In this document: positions 53,412 to 62,784 of the stretch, one piece after another
Layout of the letters: each line of letters starts with the position of its first letter
How positions within the stretch are numbered: the first letter of the stretch is position 1
From: Rickettsiales bacterium
GTDB lineage: Bacteria; Pseudomonadota; Alphaproteobacteria; Rickettsiales; JABIRX01
Reading direction: 5' to 3'
Assembly: GCA_016778805.1 (NCBI GenBank)
Contig: JADHOX010000002.1
Location: forward strand, 8,001 to 72,000
DNA length: 64,000 bases
Translations under genes and position numbers: made by a program
The notes under the pieces: model-generated
What the model saw: only the letters and a program-made list of their open reading frames with translations
Told to the model about the DNA's origin: nothing
Database searches by the model: none

Positions 53412-54998
53412 ATGAGTTTGAAATGTTCTAATAATAGATCTGCTTTTTCTTTATTGGAGTTAATTGTTATTATTTCTGTTGCATCAGTTTTGGTGGTAAC
53501 GAAATATTCAGTTGATAGTCATATTAATAATACTCAAAAATTTATTGAAACTGAAAAGAAAATTGAGGCAATAAAAGTTGCTGTTGCAGCTTATTATGCA
53601 AAATATAATCGTTTCCCTTGTCCTGCTGATTTTTCTATTAATGTAAAAGATAGGGATGTTGGCATCAGTAAAATAAATATTATAGATAATTCTGTCTGTA
53701 ATATTAACACATTAAGTAGTGATCAAAGCTTTTATGTTGGATCAGTTCCTGTGAAGCAATTAGGTCTTTCATATGAATATATGCTCGATGCTTGGGGGAA
53801 TAGATTGAATTATATAGCACCTGTTTCTGTTAGCGATAGTTTTAGTGTTAATCCACAAAATACATTAGATTCGACCATATATAATCCTGCAAATGATAGT
53901 AATGTAAATTTTTGGATTGATGCTTCTGATCTTGATACAGTAACTATGAACGAAAGTTTAGAAATCTCTGAAATTTTTAATAAAGCGGATTCGGAATTAC
54001 TGGGTGTTTCTCAAAATGAGACTCCAATAAAATATAATATTGATAATGATATCCCAAGTTTTGAATTTGATGGCAATTCTTTAACATCAACTTATTGTTT
54101 TAAAGGTAGGCAGCTGTTAAATTTGTTTGTTGTGTATCAAACAAATGAAAATTCTAAACAAAAAATTTTTGAATTGAGTAATCATTTTCATTTTAGTCTT
54201 GATAAGGCTGCATTTGAGATAAGTTTGTTATATAATGTGCAAGAAGAACGTTTTATAGTGAGTTGTAGCTTTTATGGCTGTTCTCACGGCTTCATTTTGG
54301 TACAAAACAATATGCAAAGAACTTTTGTAAAAGATTCGTTCCCTTTAGGATTCAATTACACTCCAAGTAAGGTCAATATTTTATCTTCAATGAATTTTTT
54401 TGATTTTATGTTAGTATTCAGTGATTTGTATCTTTATAATAAAGATATTGATAGCTTGGCTTTTGTAGAGCCTATAGGTCTTGCTGATCTCCCATTTGAG
54501 GTTGTTGATAAATCTTTGGGATATTATAATCAGCAATCTTGTGCAAAAATACCAGGTTTTACTGGTAAAATATATGAATTAATTCTCTATGATTCAACAG
54601 ACTCGTTTTCTTCGTTAGAGGCTAGAAATTTAGCGGTGTCAATAAATAAATATCTCAGCAAAAAGTGGATTGATGGTAGTTTTGATATTCAAACTGGTGG
54701 ACCATTTATGGTGATTAAAGATATTGATGGTAATGTCATTGAAACTGAAGCTTTAGTTGCTATTGTTTCGTACGGTCCAACCGGAAAAGGTGCGTATACA
54801 AAATCTGGGGTTCAAAAGCAGCCTTATGATTCGCAAAAAAATATGTTTAGTAATGGTTTTGATAGTCAAAATATCATAACTGATTTAAAAGTGGTAAGCT
54901 CTAAGTTGTCAAAAAGAAAAGGGTTTGCAAAAGATTTTACACAAATTGTAAGGTTTGTGAATCTTGATGAGTTAAAAAAATATACCGTATCTGAATAA
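53412..54998 (+). CDS. Pilin-like protein 4 with inserted LamG/ConA-like domain
   Basis: A 528-residue prepilin-like protein with the signal RSA/FSLLELIVIISVA. Residues 25-150 carry the family head (NRFPCPAD, VPVKQLGLSYEYMLDAWGNRLNY) and residues 440-528 the common tail (IVSYGPTGKGAYTKSG, then a DFTQIVRF strand). Between them, about residues 165-420, is an insertion that starts FWIDASD, contains SFEFDGNSL and ends GKIYELILYDS...YLSKKW, the pattern of LamG/concanavalin-A-like lectin domains. This suggests a carbohydrate-binding tip. A TTG at 53403 is in frame; the ATG at 53412 fits better. Confidence 0.82.
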   Translation: MSLKCSNNRSAFSLLELIVIISVASVLVVTKYSVDSHINNTQKFIETEKKIEAIKVAVAAYYAKYNRFPCPADFSINVKDRDVGISKINIIDNSVCNINTLSSDQSFYVGSVPVKQLGLSYEYMLDAWGNRLNYIAPVSVSDSFSVNPQNTLDSTIYNPANDSNVNFWIDASDLDTVTMNESLEISEIFNKADSELLGVSQNETPIKYNIDNDIPSFEFDGNSLTSTYCFKGRQLLNLFVVYQTNENSKQKIFELSNHFHFSLDKAAFEISLLYNVQEERFIVSCSFYGCSHGFILVQNNMQRTFVKDSFPLGFNYTPSKVNILSSMNFFDFMLVFSDLYLYNKDIDSLAFVEPIGLADLPFEVVDKSLGYYNQQSCAKIPGFTGKIYELILYDSTDSFSSLEARNLAVSINKYLSKKWIDGSFDIQTGGPFMVIKDIDGNVIETEALVAIVSYGPTGKGAYTKSGVQKQPYDSQKNMFSNGFDSQNIITDLKVVSSKLSKRKGFAKDFTQIVRFVNLDELKKYTVSE

Positions 54999-55073
54999 TG
55001 TGTTGTTTTGTAAAATCGAATTGTTTTTAGTGTTTTACTGGTTTATGAAGTTATTTTTTTGAGTTTTTTATCA

Positions 55074-55499
55074 ATGGTTAAGGTAAGTAATTTATTCATT
55101 GCTTCAGATCATGCTGGTTATGAGTTGAAGAGTTTTTTGTTAGATCAGCTTCGAGAATATAATGTTATAGATCTTGGAACCGATTCGTCTGATTCAGTGG
55201 ATTATCCAGATTTTGCAAATGCTTTATCAGTTTCAATTAAAAGTTTTGAGGATTTTGGGATTTTGATTTGTGGAACTGGAATAGGTATATCAATTGCTGC
55301 TAATCGTCATTCTCATATAAGGGCTGCATTATGCGAAGATGTTGAAAGGGCAAAGCTTGCACGGGAACATAATAATGCTAATGTAATAGTTTTTGGGGCA
55401 AGGTTTGTTGAGGCCTCTAAAGCTTTGGAGTCAGTTAAGGCGTTTCTTAGCTCTGAATTTTTAAAAGAGCGACATCAAATTAGGGTTAATAAGCTCTAA
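55074..55499 (+). CDS. rpiB: Ribose-5-phosphate isomerase B
   Basis: RpiB interconverts ribose 5-phosphate and ribulose 5-phosphate in the pentose phosphate pathway. The 141-residue protein starts VKVSNLFIASDHAGYELKS and has the catalytic-Cys motif ICGTGIGISIAANR and AREHNNANVIVFGAR. A TTG at 55059 would add 5 residues; the ATG at 55074 is preferred. In alphaproteobacteria rpiB is typically followed by glyA, nrdR and ribD, as seen here apart from a small inserted gene. Confidence 0.95.
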   Translation: MVKVSNLFIASDHAGYELKSFLLDQLREYNVIDLGTDSSDSVDYPDFANALSVSIKSFEDFGILICGTGIGISIAANRHSHIRAALCEDVERAKLAREHNNANVIVFGARFVEASKALESVKAFLSSEFLKERHQIRVNKL

Positions 55500-55652
55500 A
55501 ACTCTTTTTTTTGTTGAAATAATGTCACGGTTTTGCAACTTAAGCTAGAATATCCTTAGTTTTTGCCTAGATATATATGTTTTTCATATTTTCTTATTGC
55601 TAATACTCTAGCTATGGTTTATTTTTCGAGCAAATGAGCTGTGGTGTAAAAT

Positions 55653-55886
55653 ATGTCTGATTATTTAGTAAATAAAATCTGTAATAAGTTTAATTTTTTG
55701 GAAGAAAAAGATCATTCTTTAATTCGTAAGTCTTTAATTGAGATCGATGAGAATAATTATAGTAATGATAATGAAAACTTAACAAAATTAAATCTAAACC
55801 TTGAAAATTATATAATTAATGTCATAGAAATTATCGATGATATTAAGAAATTAATAATCAAATTAGAGAAGAAAAAACGCAATTGA
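55653..55886 (+). CDS. Small helical protein of unknown function
   Basis: A 77-residue, Asn/Lys/Ile/Leu-rich protein, probably two helices with a charged, coiled-coil-like end ([21 protein letters not shown]). No family is recognised. It lies between rpiB (153-nt gap) and glyA (49-nt gap), where alphaproteobacteria usually have nothing. The frame is uninterrupted and has ATG at 55653, but no Shine-Dalgarno. Confidence 0.5.
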   Translation: MSDYLVNKICNKFNFLEEKDHSLIRKSLIEIDENNYSNDNENLTKLNLNLENYIINVIEIIDDIKKLIIKLEKKKRN

Positions 55887-55935
55887 ATTTGTGCCAATGA
55901 AGATTCAAAAATCAAATTATATAGAGGAAAAGATT

Positions 55936-57207
55936 ATGTATTCAAAAGAGTCACCTGGATTATTGGAAGTAGATCCAGAAGTTTCTAAAGCTATTAAAGA
56001 TGAGTTTTACAGGCAACAAAATCAGATTGAGTTAATTGCTTCAGAGAATATAACTTCAAAGGCCGTTATTGAAGCTCAAGGTAGTATTTTTACAAATAAA
56101 TATGCAGAAGGTTATCCTGGTAAAAGATACTATGGTGGTTGTGAGTTTGCTGATGTTGTAGAGAATCTAGCTATTGATAGATTAAAAAAACTATTCAATT
56201 GTGAATATGCTAATGTTCAGCCAAATTCTGGTTCTCAAGCTAATCAGGGTGTTTTTACTGCTTTGTTGCAACCTGGACATACAATTCTTGGATTATCACT
56301 TGCTTCAGGTGGGCATTTGACTCATGGAGCTGCTCCTAATCAATCAGGAAAATGGTTTAATGCTATTCAATATTCTGTAACATCAGATACAAATTTGATT
56401 AATTATGATGAGGTTGAAGCTCTTGCATTAGAACATAAACCAAAAATGATAATAGCTGGAATTTCAGCATATTCAAGAATCGTTGATTGGGCTAAATTTA
56501 GGCAAATTGCAGATAAAGTGGGAGCATATTTATTAGTTGATATGGCTCATATTGCTGGTCTTGTTGCTGGTGGGGCATATCCGTCTCCACTTCCACATGC
56601 ACATGTTGTAACTTCTACTACTCATAAAACCTTAAGAGGTCCCAGAGGTGGAATAATTTTGTCAAATGATTTAGATCTTGGTAAAAAATTTAACTCTGCA
56701 ATTTTTCCTGGTATTCAGGGTGGTCCATTGATGCATGTAATTGCTGGTAAGGCTGTATGTTTTAGAGAAGCTCTATCTTCAAGTTTTAAGAGATATATAG
56801 GTTCAGTTGTTGAGAACGCTAAAGTTTTGTCTGAAGTTCTAAAGAGTAGAGGTTTAAATATTGTCTCTGGTGGAACTGATACCCATGTTGTGTTAGTTGA
56901 TTTGACGCCTAAGGGTTTAACGGGAAAAGAGGTTGAGGCAATTCTGGAAGAGGCTAATCTTACTTGTAATAAAAATGCAATTCCTGATGATCCTAAAAGT
57001 CCATTTGTTACTTCTGGCATAAGGCTTGGAACTCCTGCAGGTACTACTAGAGGCTTTGGTGTTGAAGAGTTCAAAAAAGTTGGTGAACTAATAGGTGATG
57101 TTGTTGATGCTATTTCTCAAAGGGACGAAAAAAATCTACAAAATGTAATTAAAAGAGTAAAAAGAGAAGTTATTGATATTTGTGCAAAATTTCCAATTAC
57201 TGAATAA
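55936..57207 (+). CDS. glyA: Serine hydroxymethyltransferase
   Basis: GlyA makes glycine and 5,10-methylene-THF from serine and THF, feeding one-carbon metabolism. From the ATG at 55936 it is 423 residues, the normal length, and this start has a good purine-rich AGAGGAAA sequence 5-13 nt upstream. In-frame GTG (55891) and ATG (55897) would add poorly conserved residues. Motifs are [24 protein letters not shown], and the PLP lysine in [14 protein letters not shown]. nrdR starts 2 nt after its stop. Confidence 0.97.
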   Translation: MYSKESPGLLEVDPEVSKAIKDEFYRQQNQIELIASENITSKAVIEAQGSIFTNKYAEGYPGKRYYGGCEFADVVENLAIDRLKKLFNCEYANVQPNSGSQANQGVFTALLQPGHTILGLSLASGGHLTHGAAPNQSGKWFNAIQYSVTSDTNLINYDEVEALALEHKPKMIIAGISAYSRIVDWAKFRQIADKVGAYLLVDMAHIAGLVAGGAYPSPLPHAHVVTSTTHKTLRGPRGGIILSNDLDLGKKFNSAIFPGIQGGPLMHVIAGKAVCFREALSSSFKRYIGSVVENAKVLSEVLKSRGLNIVSGGTDTHVVLVDLTPKGLTGKEVEAILEEANLTCNKNAIPDDPKSPFVTSGIRLGTPAGTTRGFGVEEFKKVGELIGDVVDAISQRDEKNLQNVIKRVKREVIDICAKFPITE

Positions 57208-57209
57208 TC

Positions 57210-57659
57210 ATGCATTGTCCTTTTTGTAGTAATATTGAAACCGCTGTAAAAGATTCTAGAATTGTTGATGACGGTAAATCGATCAAAAGGCGAAGAATAT
57301 GTGCAAGTTGTGGCGCGCGCTTTACAACTTTTGAAAGGGTTGAAGCTAAAGAAGTTGTTGTTGTAAAAAAGTCCGGAGAAACTGAGTTTTTTGATATTAA
57401 TAAGCTTAGATCTGCAATAAAAATGTCTGTGCGTAAGCGCAATATTTCTAGTGATGAATTAGAACGGCTTATAAATTCTATTAATTCTAAAATTTCTGAT
57501 CGTTCTGAAAATAGTATAAAATCTTCTGATATTGGTGATTTAGTTTTAGAGAGTTTGTTTGATCTTGATAAAGTTGCTTATGTAAGATTTGCTTCGGTTT
57601 ACAAAAATTTCAATGATACTGAAGATTTTGAAAGCTTTGTCAAAAATTTAGCCGCTTAA
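57210..57659 (+). CDS. nrdR: Transcriptional repressor NrdR
   Basis: NrdR represses ribonucleotide reductase genes in response to dATP/ATP. The 149-residue protein has the N-terminal zinc ribbon (Cys3, Cys6 and the CASC pair near residue 31) and an ATP-cone (VVKKSGETEFFDINKLRSAI, about residues 50-70). It starts 2 nt after glyA and precedes ribD, as in many alphaproteobacteria. No NrdR box (ACACTATATATTGTGT-like) was noticed in this window. Confidence 0.96.
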   Translation: MHCPFCSNIETAVKDSRIVDDGKSIKRRRICASCGARFTTFERVEAKEVVVVKKSGETEFFDINKLRSAIKMSVRKRNISSDELERLINSINSKISDRSENSIKSSDIGDLVLESLFDLDKVAYVRFASVYKNFNDTEDFESFVKNLAA

Positions 57660-57684
57660 GGTTAGGTTTCTTAAAGATAAGTTT

Positions 57685-58800
57685 ATGAGTTATAATTTAG
57701 ATTACTCTAGTCATTTTATTAATATTGCCTTTAATATAGCATTAAACAATGTTGGTTTAACATATCCAAACCCCTCTGTTGGTGCTGTGATTGTAAAAGA
57801 TGATGTTATAGTTAGTAAGGCTGTAACTCAGTCATCAGGTGGTTCTCATGCTGAGTTTATGGCTATACAAAATGCTGGTTGTGATGTTAGTGGTGCAGAT
57901 TTGTTTGTTACCCTCGAGCCTTGTTGTCATTATGGCAAGAACCCTCCTTGTACTGATATAATCATTAAAAGTAAAATTAAGCGTGTTTTTTACTTATATC
58001 AAGACTCTAATCCGGTTGTTAATGGAAAAGGGGTGGAGGTTTTAGTTAATGCTGGAATTGATTGTATAAAGTTAAATCCTAATTGTATTGTAAAGCTCCC
58101 TTTCGGTGGTTTAAGGTATAATTATTCAAACATTTTTGTAAGTTTGAAAGCTGCTTCGAGTTTGGATTTAAAAGTGGCTCTTGAATCTGGGGAAAGTAAA
58201 TGGATTACAAATTCTGGGTCGCGACGTTACGTTCAATATTTAAGAAGGGTTAATGAAATTCTGATTACAGGAATAGGTACCATAATTTCTGATGATCCAA
58301 GCTTAAATTGTAGAATTGATCAAAGGTCTGATTCGCATTTGGCAATTTTAGATTCAAATTTAAGAGTTTCGACTTCATTAAAGGTTTTTAGTGAAAATTT
58401 GCATAAAAAAATTTTTGTTTTTTTTGATGCTAAAAATGACTTGGCAAAAAAGAAGGCTGAGTTTGCTGAAAATGTTAATGTTGAATTCGTTGCTATTGAT
58501 AAAGATAGCTTTGGTTTGAATATAAGTCAGATACTAAGCTTTTTATATTCAAAAAATTATAAATCAGCTTTAGTTGAAGCTGGGCCAAGGCTTATTTCTA
58601 GTTTTATTATTCAATCTAAGTTTGATTTATTATATTTGTTTTCCTCTAATTTAATATTAGGGCAAGAAGCAATTAATCTTTTTCAAATTGATTCACCAGA
58701 AAGATTAATAAATTCTAGTAATTTAAGCTTAATTGATGTAAAAAAATATGGCCAAGATATTTTGAGAGTTTTAGCTCCTATAAGGCCTAACCAAATATAA
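57685..58800 (+). CDS. ribD: Bifunctional riboflavin deaminase/reductase RibD
   Basis: RibD catalyses two steps of riboflavin synthesis. The N-terminal deaminase domain has HAEFMA (zinc His and catalytic Glu, about residue 52) and [12 protein letters not shown]. The C-terminal reductase domain (from about residue 145) has [25 protein letters not shown] and AGPRLISSF. At 371 residues it is full length. It lies 25 nt after nrdR and 16 nt before gyrA. Confidence 0.96.
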   Translation: MSYNLDYSSHFINIAFNIALNNVGLTYPNPSVGAVIVKDDVIVSKAVTQSSGGSHAEFMAIQNAGCDVSGADLFVTLEPCCHYGKNPPCTDIIIKSKIKRVFYLYQDSNPVVNGKGVEVLVNAGIDCIKLNPNCIVKLPFGGLRYNYSNIFVSLKAASSLDLKVALESGESKWITNSGSRRYVQYLRRVNEILITGIGTIISDDPSLNCRIDQRSDSHLAILDSNLRVSTSLKVFSENLHKKIFVFFDAKNDLAKKKAEFAENVNVEFVAIDKDSFGLNISQILSFLYSKNYKSALVEAGPRLISSFIIQSKFDLLYLFSSNLILGQEAINLFQIDSPERLINSSNLSLIDVKKYGQDILRVLAPIRPNQI

Positions 58801-58816
58801 TTTAGGAAGTAGTTTC

Positions 58817-61582
58817 ATGAATGATGATAAAAATTTAACAGGTTCAGATGTTGTAAAGATTTCAATCGAAAATGAGATGCAGAAATCTTATTTAGATTAT
58901 GCAATGAGTGTAATTGTAAGTCGAGCGATTCCTGATGTTTGTGATGGTTTGAAACCAGTGCATAGAAGGATTCTTTACTCTATGTATGAAACTAGTTCTT
59001 ATTTCAATAAACCATATAAAAAGTCAGCAAGAATTGTTGGAGATGTTATGGGTAAATATCACCCTCATGGTGATAGTGCAATATATGATGCATTAGTAAG
59101 AATGGCGCAGGATTTTTCGATGCGCGTTCCTTTAATTGACGGTCAGGGAAATTTTGGTTCAATGGATGGTGACTCTCCAGCTGCAATGCGTTATACTGAA
59201 TCTCGTTTAGAAAAAATATCTCACTCTTTATTAGATGATATTGAGAAAGATACTGTTGATTTTCAAGAAAATTATGATGGTTCGTTAAAAGAGCCAGAGG
59301 TTTTACCTGCTAAATACCCTAATATATTAGTAAATGGTGCTGGAGGAATAGCTGTTGGAATGGCCACTAACATTCCACCTCATAATCTTGGTGAAGTTAT
59401 TGATGGTACAGTTGCATATATTAATGACGAGAATCTTTCTATAGAAGAAATTCAAAATTATGTTCCAGGTCCAGATTTTCCAACAGGTGGTATTATTGTT
59501 GGTCATTCAGGATCACGCTCTTCTGTTACCACTGGAAGAGGCTCGGTAATTATTCGTTCTAAAACTCATTTTGAACAATTAAAGTCAGGTAAAGAATCTA
59601 TTGTGGTTACTGAAGTTCCTTATCAGGTTAATAAGGCTCGAATGATTGAGAAAATAGCTGAACTTGTTCGTGATAAAAAAATTGAAGGTATTTCTGATTT
59701 AAGAGATGAATCAAATAAAAAAGGTATCAGGGTTGTAATTGAATTAAAGCGTGATGCAAATAGAGATGTTATTTTAAATCAATTATTTACATATTCACAA
59801 ATGCAAGTTTCTTTTGGAACAAATTTACTTGCATTAAATGACGGTAAACCTGAGCTTATGAATGTTCTTGATGTAATCAGAGCATTTGTAAAATTTAGAG
59901 AAAATGTTGTAACAAGAAGAACTTTATTCCTGTTAAATAAAGCTAGAGCAAAGGCTCATTTGTTAATAGGTTTGGTTTTAGCTGTTGATGCTATTGATAA
60001 GGCTATATCTATTATAAGAAGTTCAAAAGATACAGCTGATGCAAGAGTTAATCTTTTAAAAGAAAAATGGGATGCAACTAAGGCTTCAAATTTAATTAAT
60101 TTAGTTGCTGATGACAATAACGTAATTGTTGATGGTAAATGTTATCTAACTGAAACTCAGGTTAATGCTATTTTAGATATGAAATTAGCTAGACTTACAG
60201 CTCTTGAAAGAGATAAGTTGGAAGAAGAATTAATGGAACTTAAAGCTAAAATTGAAGAGTATCTTAAAATTTTAGAAAATCGTCAGATGATTTTAGATAT
60301 TATTAAGTCTGAATTAAATGAAATTAAAGAAAGTTTTGCTACTCCTAGAAGATCAATAATTGAAGAAAGTGAGCTTGAGCATGATATCGAAGATTTAATT
60401 GCTGAAGAGGATATGGTGGTTACTGTATCTGTTGGTGGTTATATCAAAAGAGTTTCTTTAGATCAGTATAAAGCTCAGAAGAGAGGTGGTAAAGGTAGAA
60501 ATGCTTTGTCACAAAAATCTGATGATAATCTGGTTGATATGTTTGTTACTACAACTCATACACCTGTATTATTTTTCTCTAACATCGGAAAGGTTTATAG
60601 ATTAAAAACTTACAAATTGCCACTTGGTTCGCCTCAGGCTAAAGGTAGGGCTTTAGTAAATATTTTGCCTTTAGATGAAAACGAAAAAATTACAAATATT
60701 CTGCCGCTTCCTAAGGATTCAGAATTATGGCCTGATCTAAATTTATTATTTGCAACAGCTAATGGTAATATAAGAAGAAGTGATATGGCGGATTTCTCAA
60801 ATATTAATGCAAATGGTAAGATAGCAATCAGATTAGATGAAAATGATAGCCTTATAGGAGTTCAGTTTTGTGATGATCATAGTCAAGTGTTGCTTGCTTC
60901 AAGATTAGGTAAGTCAATTAGATTTGGTTTAGATAAGCTTAGAGTTATTAAAAGTAGAACATCATCTGGTGTAAAAGCTATGAAGCTATTTGATGGTAAT
61001 CAAGTTATTTCTCTGACAATTTTAAATAAGTTAGATGCTACAAGAGAAGAAAAGGATATTTATTTATCTATATCTTTAGATAAAAGAAAGCAAATTTCCG
61101 CACTTGAAGAATTTGATGCTGAGTTAATACCTGAAGTTGAAGGTTTATCAAAAGACTTAATTTTTGAAATGGCTAAACAAGAAGAATATATTCTTACTAT
61201 TACAGAGAATGGTTACGGAAAAAGAACTTCTTCTTATGAATATCGTTCAACAAATAGAGGTGGTAGCGGTATTATAAACATAATTACTTCCGAAAGAAAT
61301 GGGTCTGTTGTTGCTTCGTTTCCAGCTTTTGATGATGAAGAAATTATTATTATGACTGATAAAGGTAAGTTAATCAGATGTAGTACTAAAGATATTAGAA
61401 TTGCAGGAAGAAATACTCAAGGTGTGACAATTCTAAGAACTGATAAAGCAGAAAAGGTTGTTTCAGTATGTAAGATACAACAATCTGAGGAGGATTCTGA
61501 AGCTTCTGAAGTCTTGTCATCAATGGAAGATGAAGAAGTAGATGTAGTTGAGGTAGGTAATCCTGATCATACAGTTAACTAA
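58817..61582 (+). CDS. gyrA: DNA gyrase subunit A
   Basis: The breakage-reunion subunit of gyrase, 921 residues. The catalytic Tyr is in AAMRYTES (about residue 123). The quinolone-determining region reads [18 protein letters not shown], with the Ser and Asp that match E. coli Ser83 and Asp87. The C-terminal domain contains the GyrA box QKRGGKG (about residue 554), which separates it from ParC, and an acidic tail. A weak Shine-Dalgarno (TAGGAAG) precedes the ATG. tRNA-Arg follows 7 nt after its stop. Confidence 0.97.
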   Translation: MNDDKNLTGSDVVKISIENEMQKSYLDYAMSVIVSRAIPDVCDGLKPVHRRILYSMYETSSYFNKPYKKSARIVGDVMGKYHPHGDSAIYDALVRMAQDFSMRVPLIDGQGNFGSMDGDSPAAMRYTESRLEKISHSLLDDIEKDTVDFQENYDGSLKEPEVLPAKYPNILVNGAGGIAVGMATNIPPHNLGEVIDGTVAYINDENLSIEEIQNYVPGPDFPTGGIIVGHSGSRSSVTTGRGSVIIRSKTHFEQLKSGKESIVVTEVPYQVNKARMIEKIAELVRDKKIEGISDLRDESNKKGIRVVIELKRDANRDVILNQLFTYSQMQVSFGTNLLALNDGKPELMNVLDVIRAFVKFRENVVTRRTLFLLNKARAKAHLLIGLVLAVDAIDKAISIIRSSKDTADARVNLLKEKWDATKASNLINLVADDNNVIVDGKCYLTETQVNAILDMKLARLTALERDKLEEELMELKAKIEEYLKILENRQMILDIIKSELNEIKESFATPRRSIIEESELEHDIEDLIAEEDMVVTVSVGGYIKRVSLDQYKAQKRGGKGRNALSQKSDDNLVDMFVTTTHTPVLFFSNIGKVYRLKTYKLPLGSPQAKGRALVNILPLDENEKITNILPLPKDSELWPDLNLLFATANGNIRRSDMADFSNINANGKIAIRLDENDSLIGVQFCDDHSQVLLASRLGKSIRFGLDKLRVIKSRTSSGVKAMKLFDGNQVISLTILNKLDATREEKDIYLSISLDKRKQISALEEFDAELIPEVEGLSKDLIFEMAKQEEYILTITENGYGKRTSSYEYRSTNRGGSGIINIITSERNGSVVASFPAFDDEEIIIMTDKGKLIRCSTKDIRIAGRNTQGVTILRTDKAEKVVSVCKIQQSEEDSEASEVLSSMEDEEVDVVEVGNPDHTVN

Positions 61583-61589
61583 TTTTGAT

Positions 61590-61666
61590 GCAGCTGTAGC
61601 TCAGTAGGATAGAGCGAAGGATTCCTAATCCTTAGGTCGCAGGTTCGATTCCTGCCAGTTGCACCA
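61590..61666 (+). tRNA. tRNA-Arg (anticodon CCU)
   Basis: A 77-nt cloverleaf with the acceptor pair GCAGCTG/CAGTTGC, a D-arm GCTC...GAGC, an anticodon stem AAGGA/TCCTT around the loop TTCCTAA (anticodon CCT), and a T-arm CAGGTTCGATTCCTG. CCA is encoded. It reads AGG codons. It lies 7 nt after gyrA and may be processed from its transcript. Confidence 0.95.
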
Positions 61667-61676
61667 ACTTAAATAT

Positions 61677-61886
61677 TTAGTTTTCTTCACTTATTTTTTC
61701 GATTCGCATTTTTGCTTCATCGAGTTTTTTGTATAAATGTTTTTTTAGAGCAACTCCATATTCATATTCATTAATCGATTCATCTAAGTTTGAATCAGAG
61801 CTTTCTATTTGCGAAACAACTTCTTCAAGTTTTTTTAGAGCTGTTTCAAAATTAAGATTAGGGATATCCTTGATTTTATCTTGCAT
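61677..61886 (-). CDS. xseB: Exodeoxyribonuclease VII small subunit
   Basis: A 69-residue helical-hairpin subunit of ExoVII. The pattern NFETALKKLEEVVSQIESSDSNLDESINEYEYGVALKK is the family signature. It stands alone, without the usual ispA/dxs neighbours, and diverges from infA. Confidence 0.93.
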   Translation of the reverse strand: MQDKIKDIPNLNFETALKKLEEVVSQIESSDSNLDESINEYEYGVALKKHLYKKLDEAKMRIEKISEEN

Positions 61887-61955
61887 ATGCTTTAGTGACT
61901 TATGATCTTAGATATTTTATAAATAATTTTACAATAAACACAATCAATAAAATTT

Positions 61956-62174
61956 ATGGCTAAAGAAGAGTTAATACAATTTGAAGGCAAAGTAATTGAA
62001 GTCTTACCTAACACAATGTTCAAGGTTGAGTTAGAAAGTGGTCATATTATCCTTGCGCATACATCAGGTCGAATGAGAAAAAATAGAATAAGAGTGCTAC
62101 TTCATGATGAAGTAACTGTTGAAATGACTCCTTATGATTTAACTAAAGGTCGAATAACAAGAAGAAAAAAATAA
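61956..62174 (+). CDS. infA: Translation initiation factor IF-1
   Basis: A 72-residue S1-like OB-fold protein bound in the ribosomal A site during initiation. [25 protein letters not shown] and [11 protein letters not shown] are canonical. It precedes maf by 1 nt, an arrangement known from alphaproteobacteria. Confidence 0.97.
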   Translation: MAKEELIQFEGKVIEVLPNTMFKVELESGHIILAHTSGRMRKNRIRVLLHDEVTVEMTPYDLTKGRITRRKK

Positions 62175-62175
62175 T

Positions 62176-62781
62176 ATGATTAAGCCATCAGATTTTATTC
62201 TTGCATCTGGTTCTAAATCAAGGCTTGATTTGCTTAATTCAATTGGTTTAAAGCCTTCAAAAATTTTACCTCCTGATATTGAAGAGGTTAGAAAAAAAGG
62301 CGAGTCAGCTTCTAATATGGCAAAAAGGCTTTCTTACAATAAATGTTTAAAAATAGCTGAGCAGCATAATGAAGCTTTAATTATTGCAGCTGATACTGTG
62401 TCTATTTCTAAAGGTCGAGTTATGGACAAGACTTTTGATGAGAAAATAGCAAGAGAATATATGGATTTAATCAAAGGTAAAAGGCATAAGTTATTTACTT
62501 CAATGTGCGTTATGTTGCCTAAGCATAAAATTGTAAAACAAAAAATTATTACTTCTGTATTATCGTTTAAAAATATGAGTCAGGATGAAATAGATTTATA
62601 TATATCTACTAATGAATGGAAAGGCTGCTCTGGTGGTTATAGAATTGAAGGGTATATAGGAAGGTATTTAAAGTTTATTTCTGGTTCATATTCTAATATT
62701 TTAGGTCTGCCAGTTTATGATTTACATCAAATCCTTTCTGGTTTAAATATTGATCTTTCAGATTTTAAAATAGAGTCATAA
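62176..62781 (+). CDS. maf: Maf family nucleoside triphosphate pyrophosphatase
   Basis: A 201-residue Maf/Ham1-fold pyrophosphatase that cleans non-canonical or dTTP/UTP-type nucleotides, linked in other bacteria to septum control. It has LASGSKSRLDLL near the N-terminus, AADTVSISKGR (about residue 72) and GKRHKLFTSMCV. It starts 1 nt after infA and is followed by lepA after 3 nt. Confidence 0.92.
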   Translation: MIKPSDFILASGSKSRLDLLNSIGLKPSKILPPDIEEVRKKGESASNMAKRLSYNKCLKIAEQHNEALIIAADTVSISKGRVMDKTFDEKIAREYMDLIKGKRHKLFTSMCVMLPKHKIVKQKIITSVLSFKNMSQDEIDLYISTNEWKGCSGGYRIEGYIGRYLKFISGSYSNILGLPVYDLHQILSGLNIDLSDFKIES

Positions 62782-62784
62782 TTT

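Noticed and set aside
55500-55652. Possible glycine riboswitch upstream of glyA
   Set aside because: The 153-nt leader shows no conserved glycine-aptamer core or paired stems; nothing beyond AT-rich sequence with short palindromic bits is seen.
55891-55935. Extended glyA start at GTG 55891 or ATG 55897
   Set aside because: The ATG at 55936 has a Shine-Dalgarno-like AGAGGAAA and gives the normal SHMT length.
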